Below are positions 48,001 through 57,254 of a stretch of DNA of 64,000 nucleotides, in pieces. Origin of the DNA: Chaenocephalus aceratus (lineage: Eukaryota > Chordata > Actinopteri > Perciformes > Channichthyidae); contig CM043790.1 in the NCBI GenBank assembly GCA_023974075.1, positions 21,660,983-21,724,982 on the forward strand, in the 5' to 3' direction. Every line of letters begins with the position of its first letter. Position 1 is the stretch's first letter. The notes beneath the pieces are model-generated. The model made no database searches. It was not told the DNA's origin and saw only the letters and a list, made by a program, of their open reading frames with translations. The translations under genes were made by a program, and so were the position numbers.

Positions 48001-49241
48001 TTGCTGTTAGTGTTGTTGCATAGCAACCACCTCGCACTATGTTTCGCGCAGAAGGCAACGGAGGGACTATTTTATTTTGAACATCATTATTTACTAATAA
48101 AAACTATTTAAATTAGAGTGTGTATTTTTATTTCATATTGCCACACTTGGTAACCGTTTTATAAAAGCAATAGCTCACTTCAGGCCGTGATATATGCTCA
48201 TTATATCACAGCTAAGGGGGTTGTCGACCCTCCGCTTCGCGTCGGGCCGAACCACGCCCCTTAGCTGTGATATAATGAGCATATACCACGGCCTGTCGTG
48301 AGCTATTGCTTAATTAACTCATTGGTAATGTAAAGTAAATAAAAACATCACCATTCACTATCTTGAAAAGATATTCCTTCAAATTATTTCCCATCATATT
48401 TTCTGAGAAATTTGAGTTATGATGCGATTGCTTTTTTTATTATTATTAGGCTAGTAATTGAGTTGTATCTTTAGAAACCTATGATATGCTGAGCAGCTCG
48501 TTTTGGATATGGCCAACATCACTTTATGATGCTGCCACATGGAGTCAGGGGCCTAAGCCTGCAGTGGAAGTGATTTCTCTTCAAGTATCAAACGTTTCAT
48601 CTATAATACTTTGTTATGTGAATACTCACTAAGGATGGGAAACCGCATTTATGTATAAACATGGTACATACTTAGGAACTTCACTTAATGAAAAGGCTAA
48701 ACTATGCGAAAAAACAAACAAAAAAAAGATTATAAAAGGCGATTATCCCTGCCGAGCTAAATTCATGTATGAAAAATATGACAGAGATCATCAGGCTACC
48801 AGGGTCGCTTTAGCTTGTTCCTGTTGTTTTATTATCATTCACTCACAAACAAAGCTACAGACTAGCCGTTGCTAGCACTGTTAGCATTGTTAGCCAGCTA
48901 TTCAGTCAGCACCACGATCTGAGCAAGGGCTATTAGAGAACACTGTTGTGCCTGAGAACTACATTTGGAAGATATGGTCCCGACACAGACCACATCCATG
49001 CGCCGTGTACACAAAAGGTTGGTGTATTTTTAACCCCCAAGTGTTTCGCTATCTGGGCACAGGAATGAAACGGAAGTTGCTTTAGCGTGCTAGGTGCTAA
49101 CGTTAGCAAACAAAACTGTGAACCAGCACCGGGAGTTCAGACAGTGTATGTAGAGTTTCCACCCTGACAGAAAATGGACCTTTGCTGCTGTTTAAAGTGT
49201 GTAATAGTTACCTTAAGGATCCTGCGCGGCAGTCCTGTCAT
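33079..49241 (-). CDS. ube2n: UBE2N (Ubc13) ubiquitin-conjugating enzyme E2 (complete)
   Basis: UBE2N pairs with UBE2V1/UBE2V2 to build K63-linked ubiquitin chains in NF-kB signalling and DNA-damage tolerance. Exons are 49212-49241, 33958-34204, 33432-33572 and 33079-33125: 465 nt, 154 aa plus TAG, against 152 aa in human. Exon 1 gives [10 protein letters not shown]. Exon 2 carries the E2 fold with [12 protein letters not shown], the HPN motif (YHPNVDKLG) and catalytic Cys87 in GRICLDILK. Exon 3 gives [17 protein letters not shown] and [12 protein letters not shown]. The phases (0, 1, 1) match across junctions. The last exon ends [11 protein letters not shown] where human ends TRLYAMNNI, so the tail is two residues longer and different. 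Intron 1 is 15.0 kb and packed with transposons. Confidence 0.96.
34452..35029. mobile_element. Non-autonomous DNA transposon with TAGGGCTGC ends
   Basis: The left end TAGGGCTGCACGATATT matches the inverted right end TAGGGCTGCATGATATA. Flanks are GTACATAT (34444-34451) and GTACACAT (35030-35037), an 8-bp duplication with one mismatch, as hAT elements make. The subterminal sequence repeats GCGATAT/ATCGC motifs. A C17 run sits near 34493-34509. At 578 bp there is no transposase. Confidence 0.8.
35413..37089 (+). mobile_element. hAT element, internally deleted, in UBE2N intron 1
   Basis: Ends read CAGGCATCCTCAAAGTAC at the left and CAGGGGTACTCAAATAC on the opposite strand at the right. An exact 8-bp duplication, CTCTAGAA, flanks them at 35405-35412 and 37090-37097. 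Inside is a short piece of transposase at 36634-36828 and no other intact frame, so the 1677-bp copy is defective. Confidence 0.88.
36634..36828 (+). pseudogene. hAT transposase fragment
   Basis: A 64-codon frame contains [20 protein letters not shown] and [19 protein letters not shown]. The pattern SLAVDESTDxTDxAQLxVFVR is the first catalytic block of the hAT group related to GTF2IRD2/ZBED-type transposases; the D before the EST motif is G here. The frame stops after GHEGARHL, with no catalytic remainder. Confidence 0.75.
37330..41386 (-). pseudogene. L2-type endonuclease/reverse transcriptase ORF, broken
   Basis: The N-terminal frame (41386-39575) starts [15 protein letters not shown], runs through [13 protein letters not shown] (2A-like), and carries an APE endonuclease: [47 protein letters not shown]. 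The palm follows in a second frame (39578-38778): [26 protein letters not shown] and catalytic YADD in [10 protein letters not shown]. Breaks seen: a frameshift near 39640-39665; the hAT insertion after FFY at 38934; a TAG replacing Trp at 37616-37618; a further frame change near 37460. Downstream of the hAT the frame resumes with [17 protein letters not shown]. Confidence 0.85.
37865..38925. mobile_element. hAT element nested in the L2 LINE
   Basis: Ends are CAGGGGTGGTGAACCT and, on the opposite strand, CAGGGGTGGGGAACCT. An exact 8-bp duplication, CTGTAGAA, flanks the element at 37857-37864 and 38926-38933. Those bases encode part of the LINE protein (minus strand TTCTACAG, residues FY), so the insertion cut the reverse transcriptase open frame. 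No transposase frame is intact in the 1061 bp. Confidence 0.93.
41304..41693 (-). CDS. Upstream overlapping ORF in the L2 LINE leader, function unknown
   Basis: A 129-codon frame starts [17 protein letters not shown] and ends overlapping the start of the endonuclease ORF in another frame. It contains many Cys and hydrophobic residues and no zinc knuckle or coiled coil that I recognise. It might be a degraded ORF1 or an N-terminal extension separated by an indel, or simply an open frame by chance. Confidence 0.35.
   Translation of the reverse strand: MCWSGKMAHIGILLCLLTVLDYEKISSHSENSTGFRSVLPPAVGIPCKGSDVLLKQLPVALSQTICSTKYVCLFCFPEMMVLQDCFLSSNHTLADFSGVSKLDDNVCVSFKRKKCLVFVVVITVRKCTT
41757..42122. 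repeat. Imperfect ~110-bp tandem repeats in the L2 LINE leader
   Basis: Units beginning GTGGA(A/T/G)CC-CTCC at about 41757, 41911 and 42024 share blocks such as CAGTACAGCCGTA, ACAGGTGGGAG-AGGCCTCCG and GATCGCAGA. The spacing of the last two is about 113 bp. Tandem 5' units with promoter activity are known in several LINE families; here that is inference. Confidence 0.6.
42236..43960. other. UBE2N intron 1, unassigned stretch
   Basis: No gene recognised. An A18 run is at about 43809-43826. A possible solo end of a GGGCGATAT-type DNA transposon lies near 43570-43600. Otherwise AT-rich single-copy-looking DNA. Confidence 0.4.
44262..44385 (+). pseudogene. Possible MADF/SANT-like domain exon fragment of a DNA transposon
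   Basis: After an ATG at 44262, and allowing one missing base, the plus strand encodes [17 protein letters not shown], then [18 protein letters not shown]. The W-x-x-(I/V)-A pattern after a YRD block resembles the MADF domain found in the accessory protein of PIF/Harbinger transposons. A possible splice donor (GTAGGT) follows at about 44380. No transposase was found nearby. Identification is from pattern only. Confidence 0.35.
45300..45386 (-). repeat. tRNA-like SINE head in left palindrome arm
   Basis: The minus strand reads CGTGGCGCACTCATAACG, then TTGGGACTCGGGTTTGAGTCC, resembling an RNA polymerase III A box and B box in tRNA order. A matching copy is in the right arm on the plus strand. 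It is not a complete tRNA gene: I cannot form the full cloverleaf. Confidence 0.45.
45698..45900 (+). repeat. Dispersed repeat with L2-like tail, copy 1
   Basis: Shares GTTTGGCTCTATGAAACCT, GATTCTGTTTTCTTCAAGTT and a TAAGTCGCTTTAGATAAACG tail with the minus-strand copy at 59400-59612. The tail is the fish L2-type 3' end, so the repeat is an L2 or L2-mobilised SINE piece. It lies in the palindrome spacer. Confidence 0.7.
45941..46030 (+). repeat. tRNA-like SINE head in right palindrome arm
   Basis: This is the inverted partner of 45300-45386: CGTGGCGCATTCATAACG followed by GGGACTCGGGTTTGAGTCC. It marks the inner edge of the right arm. Both copies keep the B-box core GGTTTGAGTCC. Confidence 0.45.
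47075..47525. repeat. Short element with ~38-bp inverted ends
   Basis: The left block ACAAGTCAAATCAAGCAATC, followed by TGATTGG, is the reverse complement of the block at about 47487-47515. Outside these, TTATAAAAC and GTTTTATAAA also pair. Inside, 47222-47251 is a smaller palindrome (GAAAAGCAAACTG / CAGTTTGCTTTTC). No duplication or coding sequence identifies a family. Confidence 0.55.
47590..48120. other. UBE2N intron 1 stretch with broken frames
   Basis: The plus strand starts [16 protein letters not shown] at about 47612 but meets a stop within about 25 codons. Nearby frames look like decayed coding sequence, perhaps from a transposon, without recognisable domains. Confidence 0.3.
48165..48311. 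repeat. 147-bp hairpin with ~55-bp arms
   Basis: The sequence from AAGCAATAGCTCAC through GATATATGCTCATTATATCA pairs with GTGATATAATGAGCATATAC through GAGCTATTGCTT. The loop of about 36 bp is GC-rich with CpG sites. The motif CCGTG-TATA-GAGC-TATACCACGG also occurs at 47117-47149, so it belongs to a dispersed family. Confidence 0.7.
48320..49200. other. UBE2N intron 1, proximal part
   Basis: AT-rich intron just downstream of exon 1. Short GCTAGC/GTTAGC motifs occur at 48868-49105. No exon, gene or clear repeat. Confidence 0.45.
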
Positions 49242-49330
49242 CTTGTCTTAAATGCGGGTTTTCAGCTCTCAGTCCTCTGTCGCTGGCATTGACAGCAAAC
49301 ACACGTCTTCCGGGTTCTCTGCGTCATGGC
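49242..49330 (-). promoter_or_regulatory. ube2n: Probable UBE2N 5' UTR and core promoter
   Basis: Just upstream of the ATG, the minus strand reads CCGGAAG (plus-strand cttccgg at 49307-49313), an ETS/GABP site, and TGACGC (gcgtca at 49321-49326), a CRE-like half-site. This combination is common in TATA-less housekeeping promoters. The start site itself is not visible. Confidence 0.4.
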
Positions 49331-49375
49331 AGGGCATGATGGAGCAACGCAGCAGTTAATGTGATGAATGTATTC

Positions 49376-49830
49376 AGAGGTGGGAGAAGTACTCAGATCC
49401 TGTATTTAAGTAAAAGTATAAGTACCAGAGTGTATGAATACTCTGCCACAAGTAAGAATCATGCATTGCAAATGTTACTTAAGAAAAAAGTACAAGAGTA
49501 TTAGCTTCAATACTTAAAGTACCAAAAGTAGAAGTACTTATTATGCAGATATAGGCCCATTTCAGAATAATATATTATATGTTTTGATTATAATTATTGA
49601 TGCATTAACATGTTTATTAAAGCTGGTAAAGGTGCATCTAGTTTTAATTACTTTGTATACTGCAGGATAGCTTGTGAATGTTACTCCAGGTGTAGTGTTG
49701 ATTATATTTCACATTATTAATCAAAATCTGCAAAGTAACTAAAGGTATTAAAATAAATGTAGTGGAGTAAAACCTCTGAATTGTGGTGGAGTAGAAGTAC
49801 AAATAAGCAAAACACGTTAATAATCAAGTC
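49376..49830. repeat. Probable AAGTAC-rich MITE upstream of UBE2N
   Basis: Starts CAGAGGTGGGAGAAGTACTCAG and continues with many AAGTA/GTACT repeats, a composition seen in abundant fish non-autonomous DNA transposons. The far end and duplication were not identified. Confidence 0.45.
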
Positions 49831-49849
49831 TCTCAAAATTGTACCAGGT

Positions 49850-50225
49850 CAAAAAGTAGTATAGCCTACTTTAGTTTATTAGAAATATAATTTAAGTATA
49901 CAAAAGTGTATACAAGTATACTTTTACTTTTTGTGCTTAATTGAAAGTATGTTTAAAATGTACTTCAAAATAGAAGTAATTTAGTTCAATTTCAATGTAC
50001 TAAAAATAAATGTACTATTTCTGAAATACTTAAAGTGGTATTTCAGTGTGCTTATTAAAAGTGTACTTGAATCTAAGTGTATTGTGAATTGCAAGTAAGT
50101 ACACTTTCGCTACTACATACTAAATTAGCCAATACTTAGTGGTCATTAAGTATACTGATCGAAAGTACAATTATTTTTTAGTATTTTGTAATACCCTAAG
50201 CATGCTTTATTAACGTGTACATTAA
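49850..50225. repeat. AT-rich repeat with AGTGTACTT motifs
   Basis: Many AAGTATAC, AAGTGTACTT and AAGTAC motifs. A related stretch occurs at 53378-53510, which also carries AGTGTACTT and AGTATACTTGAA. Family unknown. Confidence 0.35.
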
Positions 50226-50239
50226 TTTCACTTCATTAG

Positions 50240-50501
50240 AAGGCTCGTAAAGAAGAAGTTACAGGTCTGTGAGAGCCAGAAATCTTGTTTGTTTGTAGGT
50301 GACCAAATACTTATTTTACAGAGGAATTTACCAATTAATTCATTAAAAATCCTACAATGTGATTTCCTGGATTCTTTCCCCCCATTCTGTCTCTCATAGT
50401 TGAAGTGTACCTATAGGATGAAAATTACAGGCCTCTCTCATCTTTTTAAGTGGGAGAACTTGCACAATTGGTGGCTGACTGAATACTTTTTTGCCCCACT
50501 G
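50240..50501. mobile_element. Truncated Tc1-type element end
   Basis: It ends with TTTTTTGCCCCACTG|TA, a Tc1 terminus, preceded by the conserved block TTGCACAATTGGTGGCTGAC and ATAGTTGAAGTGTACCTATA. The other end is missing, so only the 3' portion (about 260 bp) remains. Confidence 0.75.
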
Positions 50502-50504
50502 TAT

Positions 50505-50640
50505 ATATATAGAAATGTTATTCATTGGGATAAACCCCTTGAGATGCACCATCTCGTTTTCAAGGGGGTCCCGGGCGAGCCCTAGACAGTGAGCTGGTAG
50601 TTTTCCATTGGACGGTTTCACTTCTGGGCGAACCCTAGGC
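50505..50640. repeat. Possible short L2-type LINE 3' fragment
   Basis: The stretch TTGGGATAAACCCCTTGAGATGCACCATCTCG resembles the 3' end of the L2 LINE at 37200-37250 (ATAAATCCCATTGAGATCATTGATCTC). It is too short and diverged to be sure. Confidence 0.35.
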
Positions 50641-50687
50641 AATGAGTCAGCAGCCGTTGACTCCGCCTGGTTCGCCCCATCTCCTTA

Positions 50688-50690
<3 letters not shown>

Positions 50691-50762
<72 letters not shown>

Positions 50763-50785
50763 CGTGCGTGTGCGTGTGTGCGCAC
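50691..50785. repeat. (TG)n microsatellite
   Basis: An uninterrupted run of 35 TG units at 50691-50760, continuing with interruptions to about 50785. Open frames over it are translations of the repeat. Confidence 0.97.
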
Positions 50786-50789
50786 ACAA

Positions 50790-51940
50790 ACACAACACAG
50801 GTACAGTTGATCAGTAATCATACAGCATGTATAGCCACTGTAATGAACACACACATATGTTATCCTGCAGCCTACCACACAAATGTCACATGTTTTTCTC
50901 TCTGCGTCTCATGACATCTTTAGGATTAGTTAACTAACAAAGGTTAACTGTTCTTATATCCTAAGGCCTTCTCTGAACTTCCTCTAACCTCAAAGTCAGC
51001 TCACTTAACATGCATACATCTATTGATAATTCAGAACTCTAACTGTGTGACTCAATAACACACATCCTCTCATGGCCTCTTTAGGAGTCTTGCAGGATAT
51101 GAATGATCCAATTAACTAACGTCTGCACATGAGCGCACATACATTTTCCCCTATGCAGCTTACGCACCAACATTTTTAGCGTTTCTTAGCTAATGCATGC
51201 TGAATATGAACCACTAACCAACAAGACTTTAACTGTATTATGTCTGAGGAAGCCCCTCTCTTGGAGTTCCTCTGACCTCTTACCAATTCACTTAACATGG
51301 GTACATCTGCTGTTAATTGCAAAGACCATTGATAATTAGCAAAGAGACTCATGGGCCTCTTCTACTGACTTTCTGAAAAATACTCTTCAACGGGTAATCA
51401 TTTTACTCAAGGCAGAAATCACAGGTTGTACTGTACCTTACCTACTCACAAATAGCCAAAAAAACACCTTTTGATTATAACACAAAAGTGGAAGAAAAGA
51501 CCATTTGCGCTAATCTACTTCTACTTAAAATAGGACATCATTATAATTAATATAAAAAACCTCTCTATATTTAAGAGGAAAAAATTGACTCGTCCATTCA
51601 AGTTTAACACATATCCCATATATCAGGTGATAATAAAATTAATATACCAAAAATACGCTGTATTAAACTTTCTGCTATAATACGTTACTTTAAACCCCAA
51701 GTGAGCTTGTAGTCTTAATGTTAGCGTGTGTGCTTAGCTGTAAACACAGTCGGATGGGTGACAAAAACGTCCCCGTTTTCCAGGCAAAGTCCCCGTTTTT
51801 GGTGGCCGGTACCCGGTTGAAACTCCCGAAGATGTTCCCGTTTTTGAATGTGCGTTAAAAAACAGAGCAAGGTGAAATAAAATGTTACATGTCAGTAAAA
51901 ACAGAGTAACAGTGTTGTGCCTTTTTGTAGCGTTAGCGTA
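50790..51940. other. Spacer without recognised genes
   Basis: AT-rich DNA between the TG and TTC microsatellites. The part at 51770-51840 has repeated CCCGTTTT motifs, perhaps an unidentified repeat end. Confidence 0.4.
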
Positions 51941-51941
51941 T

Positions 51942-52057
51942 TTCTTCTTCTACTACTTCTTCTTCTACCTCTTCTTCTTCTTCTTCTTCTTCTTCTTCTT
52001 CTTCTCTTCTTCTTCTTCTTCTTCTTCTTCTTCTTCTTCTTCTTCTTCTTCTTCTTC
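51942..52057. repeat. (TTC)n microsatellite
   Basis: A run of TTC units, with TAC and CTC interruptions near the left end and one CTCTTC break in the middle. Predicted proteins here are poly-Ser, poly-Leu, poly-Phe or poly-Lys/Arg artefacts. Confidence 0.97.
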
Positions 52058-52059
52058 AA

Positions 52060-53560
52060 TGTACCTGCCCGCGAGATATTGGATAAATCCATAGTATTAC
52101 AACAAAAGTACTTTAAACGAGGTAAGTTACGAATGTATGTTCTCAATCGCCAAGTATGGGATTGAAAATTACATTAGTTTAGATTAGATTTATTGTCCCC
52201 AGGGGGAAATTCATGTGTACAGCTCTGTTGTAGTAATCTGTATTATATAAACCGTATTGGTACAATGAGCGACATCTAGTGGCGGATTGTGGAACATTTA
52301 TTTGATTTTTCTAATGGCAGTTTGACTCTAGAGACAAACCAGGGGACTTTACTTTTAATCTGTGTCTGTCCATTTGGTGTAGTGTTTTATCCAATATTAC
52401 ATTTGGTTTATATATTAGTCACTTTCTTATGAAATGCCAGGTTTTATACCTTGATTTGCACATTCAATCCTGGAAATAAAAAATCAACCAGATACATTTT
52501 TCTAGAAAGATAGTAAGTAAGTAACATCTGTATAGGAAGACGAGTTAAGGGATAGAGGAGAAAAGGTTATGGTATAATTACAGAGCCAATTTATAAATGG
52601 AGGAAATCAATGTTAGTCTGTTAACCAAAGTGCAGCCATCTGATAATGTACTATCTGTTATTAAAGATCAGAGGAAAAGAACAGAACGAGAGGGGTAAAT
52701 CCGGAATACAAATAAAGAAGTAAAGAGATTGTAGAGCAGTAAGAAGGAAAAAAGCTAGGTGTGTCAATTAATTACATTGCCAGTATTTTTCGTTGTTGTG
52801 AGAAAAAAAAATCGCCCCCTCGGATTTTTTAACAGCCCCCTCAGTCATTTCATCCTGGAGCCGGGCCTGTAACAAGGTGGCTGCTAACGTTAGTTTTACA
52901 GCTTCTTGCAGTGCTGCCGCGCCACCCTCTCGTCTCCAAAGTGGGTAATTAGCATAAACATGCAGCGGCGTGTCACAGTGTTGCCGCCAAGTTTATTGTA
53001 AAGTTTCACAGCGGAATCCAGTTTGTTAATGTTCAGTAGCCAACAGCTAGCATAGCATAAACTGCTAACCGCTAACGTTTGGCTAACTTGCTAGTTAGTT
53101 CTGCTCTATATATTACAAGCTAACATGACTAGCTCATGTCACAGTGTATGAACTAAAATAGTTTTTCTATTAATACATCATACATACTTGGTCCAAATCT
53201 CTGCTAAAATAATTATTTTTAACAAAATTAGTATTATTATAGTAATTTTTATCACACTTGGCATAAACTATTTTAGTTCTTAGTTTGTGGTAATCAAAAA
53301 CAATGTATTTAATTAATACTTAGAATATTAATGACTAAAGACAGCCATGCATGAAATAACATGGGCAAAGAAAAACTAATGAGTACACTTTAGTATACTT
53401 GAATGCGACAAAAAAGCACATTTATCCTAAAAGTGTACTTAGTAAATTCTTTAAAAAGTGTAATTTAAGCATAATATTTTTTTACCTGGGACAGTGCTTA
53501 GTACTTTATTACAGTACATTAACCCAGGTACTTCACACTACTGAACTACACTACAACACA
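52060..53560. other. Spacer with short repeat pieces
   Basis: The segment at 52170-52220 (AGATTTATTGTCCCCAGGGG) resembles a fish LINE 3' end. At 53378-53510 there is an AGTGTACTT repeat piece. No gene was recognised. Confidence 0.4.
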
Positions 53561-53915
53561 ACAAGTTTAATGTGAGAGCACACCAAATATCTGGAACAAA
53601 CTCCCAGAAACCTGGGTCCGCTGCAACTCTTACTACTTTTAAATCCAGGCTGAAGACTTATCTTTTTGTCGCTGCTTTTAATTGAAACTGAGCCGTTGTG
53701 TTCATCAGTAAAGTGGAACTTCTGTGTGAACTATTCATATCTTAAACTGCACTGTAACTTTGTATTCATGTATTTTTTCTTCTAATGTTTCTTGTATTAT
53801 CTTTTACTGTTTTTAAATGCCTTTGTCTGAATGTCTTTCATTTTTGTAAAGCACCTTGAATTTCCTTGTGTTGAAAGGTGCTATATAAATAAACTTGCCT
53901 TGCCTTGCCTTACCA
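53560..53915 (+). mobile_element. LINE 3' end fragment
   Basis: With frame changes, the plus strand reads like the C-terminus of a non-LTR reverse transcriptase (IWNKLPETW, then a FKSRLKTYLF-like stretch), followed by GTAAAGCACCTTGAATTTCC, GCTATATAAATAAACTTGCC and CTTGC tail repeats. This layout is common to fish L2/Rex-type LINEs. The rest of the element is absent. Confidence 0.65.
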
Positions 53916-53919
53916 TAAC

Positions 53920-54491
53920 CTCTCAGTAAATACAGTAATATCATATAATCCATTTTCCAACATTAAAGTAGTGTTGCAACCATTTTTACAAATATTTTAC
54001 AACCAGGATTAATTTTTTCACAGGTAATGATTTTCTTAAGTTGCAGAATTTACGTTCTAAAACTCTATAACACCTTCTTTTTCTGAAAATACCTTGGCTG
54101 AAAACATTATTATACAGACATTGTTTTTCAATGTTATTCTTTCTCAACAATCACTTTTCAATTACCTATTTTTGATATAAATTGTCTAGATAATGGACTG
54201 TTGTCTGGTGTTGAAAATCCAAACTTTGTGTCCCACAGCTCCTTAATCTTTCTTAGACAAAACAAGTACATACAAAATAAGGCTGAAGGTACAGCTGCAT
54301 TTTCATTGTTTTGCACTGCAGGCTGAATGGGAACTATAGATTGGAGGGGACCTGGAGCTCCTCCTCCTGACATGTCTGTTTGGACAGAAGCTTTGTCCCT
54401 CTGGGTGTTGGGCCTGTCATATGGTCATTAGCAGTGCAGCAAACTAAGAGGAACTTTATTTAAAAGTCTGTCTCAGAAAACGAAGTCCAGC
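53920..54491. other. Spacer upstream of C1QTNF4-like gene
   Basis: Contains the presumed promoter and leader of the C1QTNF4-like gene. No TATA box or repeat was identified with confidence. Confidence 0.35.
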
Positions 54492-57048
54492 ATGCATTTT
54501 CTTTCTCAACAAATCCTAACAGGTGAGTTTGACATTTGTTTCAGCTCATCTTTAGAGCATGGAGTCTATGTGTACACACGTAAGTGGGCTAAGAATTGTA
54601 TGTATGGTTTTTATTTATCTGGTTAGAAGTATAGTAAATTACAATTGTCTCCTCACACTTTTGGTCATAACTATAGGTCATTTTCTGTTCATTGTGTCCA
54701 CGCTTTGTTTGACTATATTGCTATACCGACTAATTTGCCTTCTATGTAATAAGAAAGCATTATGTTACACTGCAGATTATTCTCAAATGTGAAATCTTTA
54801 TTTTGAAAAGTTGAGGACAAAAGATGAAGGTTTTTGACTACTACAGTATAAGGCTAATATTTTTGCGAGCTCACTTATTTTGTAAATGTAAATATCATTA
54901 GTGTTTTTTAAAATGTGCAGGTCAAATCAAATCATTACTACTTAAACGTGTGTTTGTTGCCTTGCAGGTGAGGTGGTCAGTGTGAGTGTGATCATAGAAG
55001 CTTGTCAGATCAATCTATGGGAGTGTGATTTCAAATTCTTCTATTTCATTACATGTATACAGGAATTATAAATTACATATTAATAATAGTCATTTTTTAA
55101 ATAGAGAATAATTTTCTATTGGAACCTGAATACGTAATGCTCTCCAATGTATGTAATGGTTAAAAAGGCAGCATTTCAGTAGTGTAAACAAGTCCCTAAA
55201 GAATAATCACAAGTTTTTAATTTATAATAACAGAATATCTGCAACTTATCTAAGTGGTATCTTTTAGCATTCTGCCCTGCCCCACCTCACCGGCCCTCTA
55301 AAGTTTTCCATTGTTCAACAGACACAGGAACAGATGAACCAGCACCTAATCTAGTCCCTTCTCTCAGTGCACAGAGAGAACAGACAATATCAGCCACATT
55401 ACAGGGGCTGCTGCTCCCACAGAGCGCCTGATTTGAGTCACAAAATCAATCTCGACAGGGCGTAACCAGACTTCCTTATCAATTTGGACTGGAGTATTTC
55501 ATATAGAGGCATTATTGCTAAGCTTGGTTTGAAGGATACACAGGATATTAGCTATGAGCAGTTAAACTAACCCGTTTTTTTCCTTCTCTATCTGAATATA
55601 TCATATGTTGCCTTACATTGGACAGAGCCAGGCTAGCTATTTTCCCCTGTTTCCAGTTGTTGTGCTAAGCTAAACAAGATAATGTCTTCTGCCTGTATTT
55701 TTGTATTGAATGGACAAACATAGTCTTCTTAATCTCTGCTAGAAAGCGAATGAACATTTATCTAAACATTTTGAAATACACCTTTTATTATCTGGTGACC
55801 CTCCTCAGATGTATTTTGTAAGCCCTGAGGGTCCCTGACCACCAGATCTCAAGCTACAAGACTGGACTTTTAATTTGTAAAGCAAAGACATCTCAAATAT
55901 CTAACTTGCCCATAGTTTCAGAAATGTATGTTTACCACTTGTAAATGTATTTATTTTTTTTCCTTTAATTTTGTAGCTCAGAGGAGCACACACTGCTACC
56001 TGGCATGTATACTGATCATGATCAACTGCTCTGGACCAGCTTCCTCTCTTCACGGCCCTCCAGTGACTTCAAGTCAGAGTTCTGCTTTCTCTGCCACACG
56101 AACCAGCAGCATGGAGGGAGGCAAGCAGAAGGCGGTGACCTTCAACAGGCTCATGGTCAACATTGGAGGGGATTTTAACCCAGACACTGGGCAATTCCGC
56201 TGTCGCGTCCCGGGGCTTACTACTTCTCCTTCTCTGTGGGGAAATTCCCAAAGAAAATGCTTTCTGTGATACTGGCGAAGAACGGAGAAGAGGTGCAGGC
56301 CATAGCATATGACGACTACCGCAAGAAAGGAAGGAAAATTCAAAGCCAAAGTGTTATGATCAGTTTAAAGGAAATGGACACAGTGTGGCTGCTTTTGCAG
56401 CGGAGTCCTCAATATGCTTTGTACAGCAACGCTGGCCCTTACATTGCCTTCTCTGGTTACCTCGTCTATCCTGACATCTCCCCAACCAGCTACATCAGCA
56501 ACCATCTGTCCACATCAGGGCCGTCCTACCCAAACTGCCCCCCTCAGGCTGACCTCTTGTCCAGAGGTCACACATCAGAGCAGCCAAGGTCAGCCTTCTC
56601 TATGGCACGGACCTCCACACTCATAGGTCAGAGTATCAAGCAGCATGAAAAGCCACCTATGACCTTTGATGTGGAATACGTCAACATCGGGGGGCATTTC
56701 AACAAAACCTCCGGCCTGTTCACCTGCCAATACCCAGGCGCATACTTCTTTGCCTTCACTGTGGGGAAACACCCTCGTAAGGCTGTTTCTGTGAAACTGA
56801 TGAGCGGGAAGGGCGAGGTGCAGGCGATGGTGTTTGATGAGGACACGTCGAAGAGAAGGGAGATGCAGAGTCAGAGCCTGCTGCTGTCTCTCCGTCGGGG
56901 CGAGAGTGTGTGGCTGTACAGTCAGCAGGATGAGCGCTACGCTGTCTACAGCAACCAGGGGAGGTACACCACCTTTTCTGGCTTCCTGGTTTACCCTGAA
57001 GCAGAAACACTCCCACTTCCCACCACCCAGGACAGAACTCAACGCTAA
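54492..57048 (+). CDS. c1qtnf4: C1QTNF4-like protein with two C1q domains (one-base frameshift)
   Basis: CTRP4-type secreted proteins carry two globular C1q/TNF-like domains and no collagen stem, as here. Proposed exons are 54492-54522 (MHFLSQQILT) and 55977-57048, phase 1, together giving a signal-peptide-like start (CYLACILIMINCSGPASS). C1q domain 1 runs from SAFSATRTSS through NIGGDFNPDTGQFRCRVPG to FSGYLVYPD; domain 2 runs from SAFSMARTSTLIG through NIGGHFNKTSGLFTC, GAYFFAFTVGKHPRK, REMQSQSL and FSGFLVYPE. In domain 1 the frame breaks at the GGGG run 56212-56215: one more G would continue CRVPG into AYYFSFSVGK. The product would be 367 aa, against 329 in human. Exon 1 is inferred from the splice site and frame only. 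Confidence 0.85.
54523..55976. other. Putative intron 1 of the C1QTNF4-like gene
   Basis: No coding segment or known repeat was recognised between the proposed donor GTGAGT at 54523 and the acceptor TTTGTAG at 55976. Confidence 0.4.
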
Positions 57049-57254
57049 ATGTCTTTACCCTTTATAACAGAGTCTGATGTTTTTGTAGAAGATCTGTTTA
57101 TTATTTCTTTGTAGATCGAGCATAAGAAGAATTCTGTGGTCAGTATGGTGTTACTACGTTGATACTGCTTTGTTTGTTTGCTTCTGTAACCCTATAATGT
57201 AACTCATGGAGGATATCTGTTGCCAAATTACGCCACAAGATGGAGCTGTAATAC

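Noticed and set aside
50608..50914. Cys/Val- and Thr/His-rich frames
   Set aside because: These are translations of the TG microsatellite in different frames.
51882..52165. Poly-Phe, poly-Ser, poly-Leu, poly-Lys and poly-Arg frames
   Set aside because: They translate the TTC microsatellite.
56590..57042. 150-codon minus-strand frame opposite the second C1q domain
   Set aside because: It is the antisense shadow of a clearly conserved C1q domain.
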